From: Paenibacillus ginsengihumi DSM 21568
GTDB taxonomy: Bacteria; Bacillota; Bacilli; Paenibacillales; NBRC-103111
Assembly (NCBI RefSeq): GCF_000380965.1
Contig: NZ_KB905551.1
Span: forward strand, 62,001-126,000
DNA: 64,000 nucleotides
Reading direction: 5' to 3'
The notes beneath the pieces were generated by a model. It was not told where the DNA came from, did not search any database, and saw only the letters and a list, made by a program, of their open reading frames with translations. This document shows, piece by piece, positions 8,834 to 16,762 of the stretch. The position numbers and the translations under genes are program-made. Every line of letters starts with the position of its first letter. Position 1 is the stretch's first letter.

Positions 8834-9096
8834 CGGCCCGCCTATGACCGTCAGCGAATGACCTTCTCAAGCTCAAAAAAGAAATGAAGGAAGGATGGCC
8901 CGAGCATGATGAACATATCCGATCAAGAAAAGTTAGCATCGTGTCGCCGCTCACTTCCGTTGACGGAAGATGGACGGTTATTTGTTATGTAGAGTGTCGG
9001 AGAGAAGGAGGTGAGATTGGCGGTGGTGAATATAACATCAGCCGACAACCATAAGGAGAGGCGTGTCGTAAATAGACGAATAGGAAGACTGTAAGG

Positions 9097-9351
9097 TTAG
9101 GGCCCAACATCTTCCCATCTTTTCACTTCTGAGGTTTGATTTGGTATATATTCTACCCCCAGTAATGCGTAATACGAACTATTCCTTGGCAACTTCAACT
9201 CCAGTGCTAGTTTCTTATTTTCAGAAACTACTGGTTTACTTAATTGCAATGTAGTTTCCAACTCATCGTCTGCCTCATTAGGAAGTGGTGGAAATTCATC
9301 TTTCCACAATACTGCCTTTCTAAATTTCCCTAAATCAAACACTACATTCAT
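9097..9351 (-). CDS. Probable immunity protein of a polymorphic toxin
   Basis: Small acidic protein of 84 residues with no recognised domain, in DNA clearly more AT-rich than its surroundings. Its ATG overlaps by four bases (ATGA) the stop of a toxin-tail fragment directly upstream on the same strand, the usual arrangement of a toxin and its cognate immunity gene. Immunity function is inferred from that position and size only. The gene is intact, unlike the toxin. Confidence 0.6.
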   Translation of the reverse strand: MNVVFDLGKFRKAVLWKDEFPPLPNEADDELETTLQLSKPVVSENKKLALELKLPRNSSYYALLGVEYIPNQTSEVKRWEDVGP

Positions 9352-9737
9352 TTATCTAACCCCCAAAACTTAAACCATGAAGAATTAAATTCTCCCGGCA
9401 TGGATTTTATAACATCGGGATGATACACACTAAATGGTGAAACATTATATTTCTGTATTGCAGATGCATGAGCAGTATCGTAACTCATACCTTTTCTCAT
9501 TTTTGTAAACTCAGAAACTTCATGCATCTAAAAGCTTGCTTCTGCTCCTGTCAGTGGTCTGCCACTTTGTAAAGCATCTTCTAATCGTTGTATCATTGCT
9601 TGATTTGGAGCGTATGAATCAAATGTGGAAATATGGTTTTTAACGATATCGAGCCCTTTTTGAGATACGTTTATCTCCATCCCTTCAAGTTTTCCTAATC
9701 CTTGACCAGTCGAACCTGAGAAATTAGGATTATGCCG
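9348..9737 (-). pseudogene. C-terminal toxin fragment of a polymorphic toxin, with amber stop
   Basis: A minus-strand frame of about 130 codons, interrupted by one in-frame TAG at 9530-9528. Read through, it gives a Gly-rich leader (NFSGSTGQGLGKLEG) and a compact domain with MHEVSEFTKMRKGMSYDTAH and KYNVSPFSVYHPDVI, resembling the variable C-terminal domains of Rhs/WapA-like secreted toxins. The large N-terminal carrier is missing; a stop lies just upstream at 9740-9738. AT-rich composition and the missing carrier suggest a transferred orphan cassette now decaying. The exact toxin family is not identified. Confidence 0.6.
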
Positions 9738-10210
9738 CTACTGGGACGAGCGACCCGGCTACTTTCCTTTTATTGGTCAGCTGTTCTAAGTGTTATCCTT
9801 TCTTATCCTTTTATTGGATATATCGGTTGGATAAGCATTTTTCATTCATTTCTGGGGTTGCGGAGTACTAGGTCTGCCCGGCAAAACAGCACCCTAGGCT
9901 AGCGAGCATTACTAACGAGCATGAAGAGAAGTCTCGATCGAAGCACATTCACCAGATAAGCGGGGCTGCGCTTGCGCAGCAGTTTTGCCTGGCACGGAAT
10001 GCCTCACCTCGATTTGACACTATTTACGCTTTATCGAAGCCAAACTTTTCCGGCAGCGCGGAGAAAACCTTGCCTTCGGTATGGCCCTTTATTGTGCACA
10101 TCCACACTTTGCTGCGTCGGAAATGCTCAGCCGACGGCCCCTGAAGCCCGCTTTTAGCGTGCGAGCTCCATATCAGCGTTCGGACTCTGCTTCAGCATGC
10201 GAACTCCGCG

Positions 10211-10333
10211 TTATGCAACAATTTGGAATAAAAGGGGTTCACCCCCGGGAACGTGGCCTAAAATGTTGTACGTTGTGCAACATTGAGCCGCAAATAGGGC
10301 TTATCCCCCCCGTTTTTGTTGTATCAATTTTTC
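10211..10333 (+). repeat. Triple-hairpin dispersed repeat, copy 2 (two hairpins only)
   Basis: Partial copy carrying the second and third hairpins of the element: 10212-10223 with 10260-10271 (ATGCAACAATTT / AAAATGTTGTAC) and 10276-10282 with 10317-10323 (TGCAACA / TGTTGTA). The segment CATTGAGCCGCAAAT followed by a C-run matches the 4.9-kb copy nearly base for base. It runs directly into a sequence resembling the second repeat family (ACCGCAGGAGACG). Confidence 0.7.
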
Positions 10334-10378
10334 AATACCGCAGGAGACGCCCGATGAATAAAAGGACTTCTGATATTT

Positions 10379-10430
10379 AAAAAAAGAAGCCATCCCGATC
10401 AGGCCAGCTTCATGACCATAAGGGACGGCT
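10379..10430 (-). terminator. araA terminator
   Basis: Imperfect stem AGCCGTCCC / GGGATGGCT on the minus strand followed by TCTTTTTTT, about 30 bases past the araA stop codon. Confidence 0.65.
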
Positions 10431-10460
10431 CCTGCCGCTTCTATCCCGCTTCCCGGCGCC

Positions 10461-11951
10461 TCAGCGGTTTCTCCAGTAGATCTCGCTCCATCTCAGCTCG
10501 TTGCGCAGCGATGGGATCGAGGTGTTCTTGTCGATGATAACGCACTCGATGCCCGTCATCTCGGCCCAATCAATCAATTGCTCGACGGTGACCACATACG
10601 AGAAGACGGTATGATGCGCACCGCCAGCATAAATCCAGGCTTCCGCCGATTCGCTCAGCGACGGCTCGGGCTTCCACAGCACGCGGGCAACCGGCAGCTT
10701 CGGCATCGCCTGCTCCGGCTGCACCGCGTTGACCGTGTTCACGATCAGGCGGAATCGTCCGCCCATATCGACGAGTGAGGCGTTGACCGCTCGCCCGGAA
10801 CGGCCGTCGAAGATCATACGGGCCGGGTCTGCCTTGCCGCCGATCGACAGCGGATGCACCTCGATGCGCGGCTTCGTAGCCGCGATGGTCGGACATACCT
10901 CCAGCATGTGCGCCCCGAGAATGAGCTCGTTGCCCGGCTCAAGATGATACGTATAGTCTTCCATGAACGACGTGCCGACATTGTTGGCAATGACCTTCAT
11001 CGTGCGCACCAGCGCCGCCGTCTTCCAGTCCCCTTCCCCGCCGAAGCCGTACCCCTGCTCCATGAGCCGCTGAACCGCGAGGCCGGGAAGCTGCTTCACG
11101 CCGTGCAGATCCTCGAAGGTCGTCGTGAATGCGCCGAAGCCGCCCTCTTCGAGAAACGCTTTCATTCCAAGCTCGATGCGCGCCTGCTCCAGGATCGCGT
11201 CCTTGACCGGACCGGCCGCCCTGGCCTCCGGAGCCAGCTCGTAACGCTCGCAGTATTCGTCGAAGAGACGGTTCACATCCGATTCCGCAATGTCGTTGAT
11301 GCGCACCGCCAAATCGCCGATGCCGTAGCCATTAATCGACCAACCGAACTTGATTTGCGCTTCGACCTTGTCCCCCTCCGTCACAGCAACCTGCCTCATG
11401 TTGTCGCCGAAGCGGGCGATCTTGAGCTGGCGGCTCTCCGTGAAGGCGACCGCCGTGCGCATCCAGCCGCCGATGCGCGACTGCACGCCGGCATCCTCCC
11501 AATAGCCGACGACCACTTTGCGCGGCACGCCCATTCTGGCGCCGATGAAGCCGTACTCGCGATCGCCGTGGGCAGCCTGATTCAAATTCATGAAATCCAT
11601 ATCGATCGTATCCCACGGAATGTCCCGGTTATACTGGGTATGCAGATGCAGCAGCGGTTTGCGCAGCTCAGCGAGTCCGGCGATCCACATTTTGGCCGGG
11701 GAGAACGTATGCATCCAGGTGACGATCCCGGCGCAGCGGTCTTCCGCATTCGCTTCGACGCACAGCCTGCGAATGGCGTCGGGCGTCGTCAGCACTTCCT
11801 TGAACACCAGCGAGAAGGACAGCCCTCCGGACCGGTTCAGCGCTTCGACCATTTGCCGCGAATGCTGCTCCACCTCCTGCAGCGCCTCAGGTCCGTACAA
11901 ATGCTGACTGCCGGTAACGAACCAAAACTCGTACGATCTGGATAATTGCAT
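10461..11951 (-). CDS. araA: L-arabinose isomerase
   Basis: Converts L-arabinose to L-ribulose, the first cytoplasmic step of arabinose use. 496 residues, the normal length, with the family's opening (FWFVTGSQHLYG), the substrate region MHTFSPAKMWIAGL and the metal/catalytic segment EGGFGAFTTTFEDLHG, plus LGAHMLEVCP. The ATG at 11951 has AGGAGG-like sequence just upstream. Kinase, epimerase and transporter genes (araB, araD) are not adjacent, so it is a single-gene unit here, bounded by a terminator. Two AraR boxes precede it, so it should be induced by arabinose. Confidence 0.97.
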   Translation of the reverse strand: MQLSRSYEFWFVTGSQHLYGPEALQEVEQHSRQMVEALNRSGGLSFSLVFKEVLTTPDAIRRLCVEANAEDRCAGIVTWMHTFSPAKMWIAGLAELRKPLLHLHTQYNRDIPWDTIDMDFMNLNQAAHGDREYGFIGARMGVPRKVVVGYWEDAGVQSRIGGWMRTAVAFTESRQLKIARFGDNMRQVAVTEGDKVEAQIKFGWSINGYGIGDLAVRINDIAESDVNRLFDEYCERYELAPEARAAGPVKDAILEQARIELGMKAFLEEGGFGAFTTTFEDLHGVKQLPGLAVQRLMEQGYGFGGEGDWKTAALVRTMKVIANNVGTSFMEDYTYHLEPGNELILGAHMLEVCPTIAATKPRIEVHPLSIGGKADPARMIFDGRSGRAVNASLVDMGGRFRLIVNTVNAVQPEQAMPKLPVARVLWKPEPSLSESAEAWIYAGGAHHTVFSYVVTVEQLIDWAEMTGIECVIIDKNTSIPSLRNELRWSEIYWRNR

Positions 11952-11995
11952 GAAAACTCCTCCTTGGTCGGGAAATAAAAATCAACGCCTTCTTT

Positions 11996-12073
11996 ATTGT
12001 ACGTACATAAAACGAATGAAAGCGGATTATACAGCAGTCGAACAAAAATTCGGTACGAATTTGTACGTACAAT
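11996..12073 (-). promoter_or_regulatory. Two AraR-type operators flanking the araA promoter
   Basis: Two copies of the palindromic AraR box known from Bacillus: ATTGTACGTACATA at 11996-12009 and ATTTGTACGTACAATAT at 12059-12075. Their centres are about 64 bases apart, close to six helical turns, and a minus-strand TATAAT at 12031-12026 lies between them. This fits cooperative repression by DNA looping, as described for AraR. No araR gene is in the window. Confidence 0.85.
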
Positions 12074-12415
12074 ATTGATTCCATTGTACTCCGGCCTTGT
12101 TGATTTTTCAATCCATTTCTGCGTTAGGAGTGGACGCGAATCTCTCACCGCCTGCCGAGGCTTGAGCTTCTTGCTGCGACGATCGGGCGGCTGGCGCGTT
12201 ATGGGGTTACCGCACCGCGGCCATATTTTCAGGTTGAAACTCCCAGCAACAAATCATCTAACTCATTCGTATATACAGGTGTATAGCAGATGGGACAAAA
12301 ACCGACGGATTTTTGCGATCGACATGCGCGCCAGCATGGTCGTTTTCGCAGCAAATCCACAAAGCGGGATCGGAAAGCGTGGGGGCAGCGGAGCGACTGG
12401 GGATCAGACATAGAC
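12074..12415. other. Intergenic region, possible gene remnant
   Basis: No supported gene. A short minus-strand tail near 12230-12300 reads CPICYTPVYTNELDDLLLG before a stop, which looks like a real protein end, but the frame upstream passes through the NlpC/P60 terminator and is not convincing. It may be a decayed gene end. Confidence 0.3.
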
Positions 12416-12437
12416 AAAAAAAAGGAGCGGCAGCTCC
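12416..12437 (-). terminator. NlpC/P60 gene terminator
   Basis: Minus-strand stem AGGAGC-TGCC-GCTCCT followed by a run of eight T, about 50 bases past the NlpC/P60 stop codon. A textbook intrinsic terminator. Confidence 0.85.
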
Positions 12438-12486
12438 TGGCTGCATGGCTCCAACTTGGGGAAAAAGATTGCAAAACCAAAAACCG

Positions 12487-12951
12487 TTACAGTACCCGCT
12501 TAGCCTTCACGAATCTTCCTTTCCAGTAGCCGCTGAAGGAAGTATATTTCACTCCGCCCTTGCCGTAAGTGTGCAGCAGCTTGTCGTTGCCGGCGTAAAT
12601 GGCGACATGGGTAATGCGGTTGGAGGAAGAACCGGCCGATTTGAAAAAGACGAGATCGCCTTTTTTGAGGTTTTTGATCGATACCGTAGTTCCTACCTTA
12701 GCCTGGTCTCTGGATACCCGCGGCAAGGTGATGCCGTTTTTGGCAAAAACCGTTTTGGTGAAGCTGGAGCAGTCGAACGTTCTCGTCTGGCCGTACTTGG
12801 CGCCAAATTGGTATGGCGTGCCCAGGTAACGTTCGCCCGTCTTAATAATGGCATTCGCCTTCGAAGCCGAATAAGCAAACGCCGAAGGGGAAATGATAGC
12901 TGTGAAAGCAAATAGGCACATGACCAAAGATAGCATCGTTTTCCGAATCAT
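12487..12951 (-). CDS. Secreted NlpC/P60 peptidoglycan hydrolase
   Basis: Small exported endopeptidase, expected to cut gamma-D-Glu to diamino acid links in cell-wall peptides. 154 residues: signal peptide (hydrophobic stretch ending SPSAFA, about residue 26) and then a bare NlpC/P60 domain with no visible wall-binding repeats. The catalytic Cys is C61 (FDCSSFT), with His at 115 (THVAIYAGN) and a third polar residue probably H127 (LLHTYGKGG). Single-gene unit with its own terminator. Confidence 0.92.
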   Translation of the reverse strand: MIRKTMLSLVMCLFAFTAIISPSAFAYSASKANAIIKTGERYLGTPYQFGAKYGQTRTFDCSSFTKTVFAKNGITLPRVSRDQAKVGTTVSIKNLKKGDLVFFKSAGSSSNRITHVAIYAGNDKLLHTYGKGGVKYTSFSGYWKGRFVKAKRVL

Positions 12952-13152
12952 GGATCAACTTCCTTTCGTTTATAGTTTTCTCGGCGGGACATTAAAAATG
13001 GTAGCATACGAGAACTGGCATCATAACCCTCCAATTTGTGGCAAAGCCCTGTTTTCAAATAACCATCAGATGGAAAAGCCCATAACGACAAGGATTTTCT
13101 TGTATTGCCGAGGAAAAAATTGGCCCTGGTTTTCATAAAAAAGCATGTGCAA

Positions 13153-13188
13153 AAAAAGACCGAAATCCTTATGATTTCGGCCTTTTTT
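13153..13188. terminator. Bidirectional terminator
   Basis: Stem CCGAAATC / GATTTCGG flanked by a run of A on the left and T on the right. It sits about 50 bases after the aromatic acid exporter stop codon on the minus strand. Confidence 0.75.
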
Positions 13189-13239
13189 AAGCTAATTTTA
13201 ATGTTTTTAAGGTTCGTTTCAGTTCGTTTCATGTCGCTT

Positions 13240-14301
13240 TCATTGCAGCCTTCCGGCAAAAAGGCCGCCGTTCGCTTTCGGCTTGTCCGCCGTTTTACGA
13301 TACCGCTCGATCAGCTTGTCCAGCCGCAGCATTTGGTAGCCGTAATCGTACATCGCCGCGGCGACGATGATAAGGCGGGAATGACTCTTGTCCGAGGCCG
13401 CTTCCACCGATCTGGACTGCTGCATGAACCGCTCATTGCTTTCCTCTACCCGCTTCGCCTCATCGGGGTCCGGCTTCAGCTTATTTTCATACTTTAGCAG
13501 GATGCGCTCGTGGAACTTGATCAGATGCTCGAGATGCTGATCAAACAGCTGATCGGTCCCAAGCGGCCGCTTCGCCTGAAAGTAATGCCGTTCGGCTGCA
13601 TCCAGCACCTCCATCCCTTTGCCCAGCGTCAGCAGCATTTGCCGGTATACGACTAGCTGCCGGGTATGGCCAAGCTTGCCCCGCTTCAGCTTTTTCAGCT
13701 CTTCCTCCAGCAGCTTGAATTTATCCCCGAGCGATTTGAGCGCGTTCTCCAGCGCCTCCTTTTCGTCCCGGAACACTTTTTCCTTCATTTCATTAGAGAT
13801 GACGGTTCGCAGCAGCAGCGACATGCGGGCGAACACCGATTCGATCTGCTTGACGAACTGCTTGCGCGGATTTGGCGGGAAAAAGATAATATTAATCAAA
13901 AATGCCGATACGATGCCGATGATGCTGAGAACAAAGCGGTTCAGCGCAAACCCCCAGTCGCCCGAAGCCTCCATGACGGAAATTACGGTGACCAGCGTCA
14001 AGCCTACCGTTTCTTCCATCTTCAATTTCATGCAGATCATGATGACGACGATGCACACCAATCCGATCGCGAACGGTTCGTTGGACAGTAGGGCTCCCCC
14101 CGCCATTGCCAGCGCCGCGCCCATCGTGTTCGTCTGCAGCTGGTCGAGGAAATACCGCCAAGAGCGATAGATGGACGGCTGCATCGCAAAGATAGCCGCA
14201 ACCGCCGCGATCACCGGCGGCGTAAATTCCAAAAGCACGCTGATGTACAAGGAGAGGGTGACCGCCATCCCCGTTTTCAGCATTCTGGCGCCGAATACCA
14301 A
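13240..14301 (-). CDS. Aromatic acid exporter (ArAE/FUSC-like) family protein
   Basis: Inner-membrane protein of 353 residues. The first 165 residues hold four to five membrane segments (ARMLKTGMAVTLSLYISVLL, IGLVCIVVIMICM, FVLSIIGIVSAFLINIIFF) of the ArAE_1 type. The remainder is a long charged, helical cytoplasmic domain (KALENALKSLGDKFKLLEEE and onward). The family is linked to efflux of aromatic acids, but the substrate here is unknown. The start is TTG at 14301, preceded by GGAGGG seven bases upstream; the first ATG would remove part of membrane segment one. Confidence 0.85.
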   Translation of the reverse strand: MVFGARMLKTGMAVTLSLYISVLLEFTPPVIAAVAAIFAMQPSIYRSWRYFLDQLQTNTMGAALAMAGGALLSNEPFAIGLVCIVVIMICMKLKMEETVGLTLVTVISVMEASGDWGFALNRFVLSIIGIVSAFLINIIFFPPNPRKQFVKQIESVFARMSLLLRTVISNEMKEKVFRDEKEALENALKSLGDKFKLLEEELKKLKRGKLGHTRQLVVYRQMLLTLGKGMEVLDAAERHYFQAKRPLGTDQLFDQHLEHLIKFHERILLKYENKLKPDPDEAKRVEESNERFMQQSRSVEAASDKSHSRLIIVAAAMYDYGYQMLRLDKLIERYRKTADKPKANGGLFAGRLQ

Positions 14302-14463
14302 AACAATCCCTCCATCTGGATGTCCGATCTCGAATTTATCTTACACGGGATGAAAGGGATTTGCAAAGCGCATAATCGCTCAGAAGCTCGAAAGCTCCCG
14401 AGCGGCAGCTATAGCCGGGGAGCTCTTGCAGTCGGTATCAACCCGTATATGTCGGGATGCCGG

Positions 14464-15042
14464 TCATTGGACGATGACCCGGTCGATCAGCCCGTAGGCC
14501 GCCGCTTCTTCCGCGGTCATATAATAATCGCGGTCCGTATCCCGGGCGATCTTCTCGATCGGCTGGCGGCAGCGGGCGGCAAGCAGCTCGTTGACTTTGT
14601 CCCGCGTCTTGATGATGTTGGCAGCGTGTATGGCGATATCCGACGCCTGGCCTTTAATGCCTCCGCCTCCGACCCACGGCTGGTGGATCATCACCTCCGC
14701 GTTCGGCAGCGCGGCGCGCTTGCCCGGCGCGCCTGCGGCGAGCAGCACCGCCCCGAAGGAGGCGGCCGATCCGACGCAGATGGTCGCTACGTCCGGCTTG
14801 ATGAACTGCATCGTATCGTAGATGGCGAAGCCGGCCGTTGTGGAGCCGCCCGGACAATTGATGTACAAATGAATGTCTTTGTCCGGATCATCCGCCGCGA
14901 GGAACAGCATCTGCGCGATGATGGCGTTCGCCGTCGCATCGTCAATGGCCGTGCCCAGGAAAATAATCCGGTCCTTCAACAGCCGCGAGTAAATATCGTA
15001 GGACCGCTCGCCGCGGCCGCTTTGCTCAACAACGACAGGCAC
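14464..15042 (-). CDS. clpP: ClpP-type ATP-dependent protease subunit (divergent paralogue)
   Basis: Serine peptidase forming the barrel of Clp proteases. From GTG at 15042 it gives 192 residues, the normal mature length, beginning [19 protein letters not shown] as in canonical ClpP. The triad is intact: S95 (GSAASFGA), H120 (EVMIHQP) and D172 (DTDRDYY). It differs from housekeeping ClpP in GSAASFGA and the VGGGGIKGQ insert, so it is probably a second copy. No ribosome site precedes the GTG, and the frame remains open to 15216 antisense to a truncated gene, so the native 5' end may have been lost. Confidence 0.85.
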   Translation of the reverse strand: MPVVVEQSGRGERSYDIYSRLLKDRIIFLGTAIDDATANAIIAQMLFLAADDPDKDIHLYINCPGGSTTAGFAIYDTMQFIKPDVATICVGSAASFGAVLLAAGAPGKRAALPNAEVMIHQPWVGGGGIKGQASDIAIHAANIIKTRDKVNELLAARCRQPIEKIARDTDRDYYMTAEEAAAYGLIDRVIVQ

Positions 15043-15061
15043 ACATGCCGGCGACAAAGAT

Positions 15062-15442
15062 TTGAAGCATATGCTGCAGGATCTCATCCAGCAGGCGGAG
15101 TTGGAAGCTGCTGAATGCGACGCTCTGCTCACGGAGCACGGGTTCGTGCCGTTCCCGGCGCTGCCGCAAAGGCCCGAGGCCAGGCTGGAGGATATTCCGG
15201 CCGGCGCTCGTCTCACCGATCAGGAGATCGCTCCGATGATCGCCGCGGACGTATCGATTAGTCTCATGGCATGCAGCCAAATTATGGGCACCTCTATCCG
15301 CGAGGATATCGCCGCGCTGTTCGCCAAATATCACGCGACGAAAGCCGCGCAAGGGCTGCAAATTTTGCGCATGAGCAAGAAGAAAGGCTGGCTTGTTCCG
15401 CCTCCGCTGCAGTTGAAACGGCCCGAGCTCGTAGAAGTGTGA
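15062..15442 (+). pseudogene. N-terminally truncated DUF3231 protein
   Basis: 126 codons from TTG 15062 resembling the central and C-terminal part of a DUF3231 domain ([18 protein letters not shown], then DVSISLMACSQIMGTSIRED and a KKGWLVPPPL tail). Members of this family are usually longer at the N-terminus. The frame continues upstream a little ([10 protein letters not shown]) but then collides with the clpP start on the other strand, with no start codon or ribosome site. Function of the family is unknown; the short form may be non-functional. Confidence 0.65.
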
Positions 15443-15549
15443 GCTTGAGGGGCAATACGCGACAAACACATTTTCCGCAATCCGTAAGAAATACGACCAC
15501 TTCTTTGGCGCTATGATTAACTTGAACAACCCCCAAAGGAGCTGAAGTG

Positions 15550-15993
15550 ATGTCTCTGCGAATTTGTCCTTACTTGATGATGAACGGCAACGCCCGCGAA
15601 GCGATTCGGTTTTACGAGCAGGCTTTGGGAGCTGAAGTGATCGGCATCCAGGCTTACGGCGACTTGCCGCCAAACCCGAACATGCCGCTTCCGCCCGAGG
15701 CTAGGGATCTTGTCGCCCATGCCATGCTGAAGATCGGCGATACGGAGCTCATGCTGTCCGATTGTCTGCCCAGCCATGGCCAGCCTTGGCAATCGGGCAG
15801 CCAGGTGACCCTCTGCATCACCTCTCCAGAACCAGACAGAACCCGGCAGGTGTTCGAGGCGCTGCAGCAGGGTGGGCAAACGATATGCCCACTATGCGAA
15901 ATGCCCTTCAGCCCGCTGTTCGGCAATGTAACGGACAAATTCGGAGTGAACATTACCGTCGTTACCGATGTTCCGCAGGGCATAATGCTGTGA
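15550..15993 (+). CDS. VOC-superfamily (PhnB/YjdN-like) protein
   Basis: Small cytoplasmic protein of 147 residues with the paired beta-alpha-beta folds of the glyoxalase/VOC superfamily: YLMMNGNAREAIRFYEQALGAEV at the start and FGVNITVVTD at the end. This branch is similar to PhnB-like proteins; no substrate can be assigned. AAAGGAG precedes ATG 15550 by eight bases, so the adjacent GTG at 15547 is not needed. Single-gene unit, facing the AhpD-like gene across a shared terminator. Confidence 0.88.
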   Translation: MSLRICPYLMMNGNAREAIRFYEQALGAEVIGIQAYGDLPPNPNMPLPPEARDLVAHAMLKIGDTELMLSDCLPSHGQPWQSGSQVTLCITSPEPDRTRQVFEALQQGGQTICPLCEMPFSPLFGNVTDKFGVNITVVTDVPQGIML

Positions 15994-16081
15994 TGCTGTA
16001 TTCCTGAGTGAAGAGATCACGGCGCTAACCGGTTCTGTTCGGCCGCAGATGGGCAAGCAGCGGGCCGGGCCGCTCAATAAA

Positions 16082-16115
16082 AAGCCGCCGCTTCACAATA
16101 GCGAAGCGGCGGCTT
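16082..16115. terminator. Shared bidirectional terminator
   Basis: Perfect 13-bp stem AAGCCGCCGCTTC / GAAGCGGCGGCTT with an 8-base loop, A-rich on the left and T-rich on the right, between the convergent VOC and AhpD-like genes. Confidence 0.9.
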
Positions 16116-16168
16116 TGTTTGCGAAGGGAAGGAGCGATGCCGAAGCACTAGCTCGCCATGAGCGTCAG

Positions 16169-16633
16169 TCACGAGCGATCGCTCGAACGGTCAAAGCAAC
16201 CCGGGTACATGCCGGTCGAGATCGCCAGCCGGTTCCAGCCGTTGATCGTATTGATCGCCATGATCAGGATCGTGTACTCGCGCTCGTCGAAATGCTGGCG
16301 CACGCGATCGTAGAGCCCGGCCGGCACGCCTTGCTCGGCGATGCGCGTAACCGCTTCCGTCAGCTCCAGGGCAGCCCGCTCTTTGTCGGTAAAGCACGGC
16401 GATTCCCGCCATACGCTGATCAGATGCACCCGCTGCTCCGTTTCGCCCATCGCCCGCAGCTCGCGGGTGTGCATATCGAGACAAAAGGCGCAGCCGTTGA
16501 TCTGCGAAGCGCGAATTTTGATCAGCTCGTACAGCGTCCGGTCGAGGCCGCTCTCCTTGATGAACTCCTCCAGCTTGCGCATCGTTTGCAGCGCTTCCGG
16601 GCAGGCGGCATAATAATTGAATCGCAATGACAT
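16169..16633 (-). CDS. AhpD-like carboxymuconolactone decarboxylase family protein
   Basis: Cytoplasmic all-helical protein of 154 residues. It carries the peroxidase-like motif EL(I/K)KIRASQINGCAFCLDMH, where CAFC is the redox Cys pair and the following His is conserved. The family includes alkylhydroperoxidase D-type reductases that detoxify organic peroxides. The start at 16633 has AAGGAGAGG upstream. No peroxiredoxin partner is adjacent, so the reducing partner is unknown. Confidence 0.88.
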   Translation of the reverse strand: MSLRFNYYAACPEALQTMRKLEEFIKESGLDRTLYELIKIRASQINGCAFCLDMHTRELRAMGETEQRVHLISVWRESPCFTDKERAALELTEAVTRIAEQGVPAGLYDRVRQHFDEREYTILIMAINTINGWNRLAISTGMYPGCFDRSSDRS

Positions 16634-16762
16634 GGTCGTTTCCTCTCCTTTTCTTATTTTTGCACTTACATATAAGAAGACAACGAACCGAGGTCATTCG
16701 TGACATCCTGACCGAAAAAATTTTTTCGCCCGCCATGCCGCCATACCCTTGAAAGCGCCGAT

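Larger units (their letters stand above)
9738..10460. other. Intergenic region with no supported gene
   Basis: Between the toxin remnant and araA. The first 200 bases are AT-rich and may be the scar of the insertion. A short hairpin (GCTGCGC/GCGCAGC, near 9965-9980) is visible. The right part holds the second dispersed-repeat copy and the araA terminator, listed separately. Open frames here are short and look like chance. Confidence 0.6.

Noticed and set aside
8860-9092. Short plus-strand frames with good Shine-Dalgarno sequences, e.g. TTG near 9016
   Set aside because: Products under 30 residues, no family recognised, and frames overlap each other.
12229-12480. Minus-strand 83-codon frame ending CPICYTPVYTNELDD
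   Set aside because: Runs through the terminator of the NlpC/P60 gene; only the last 20 residues look protein-like.
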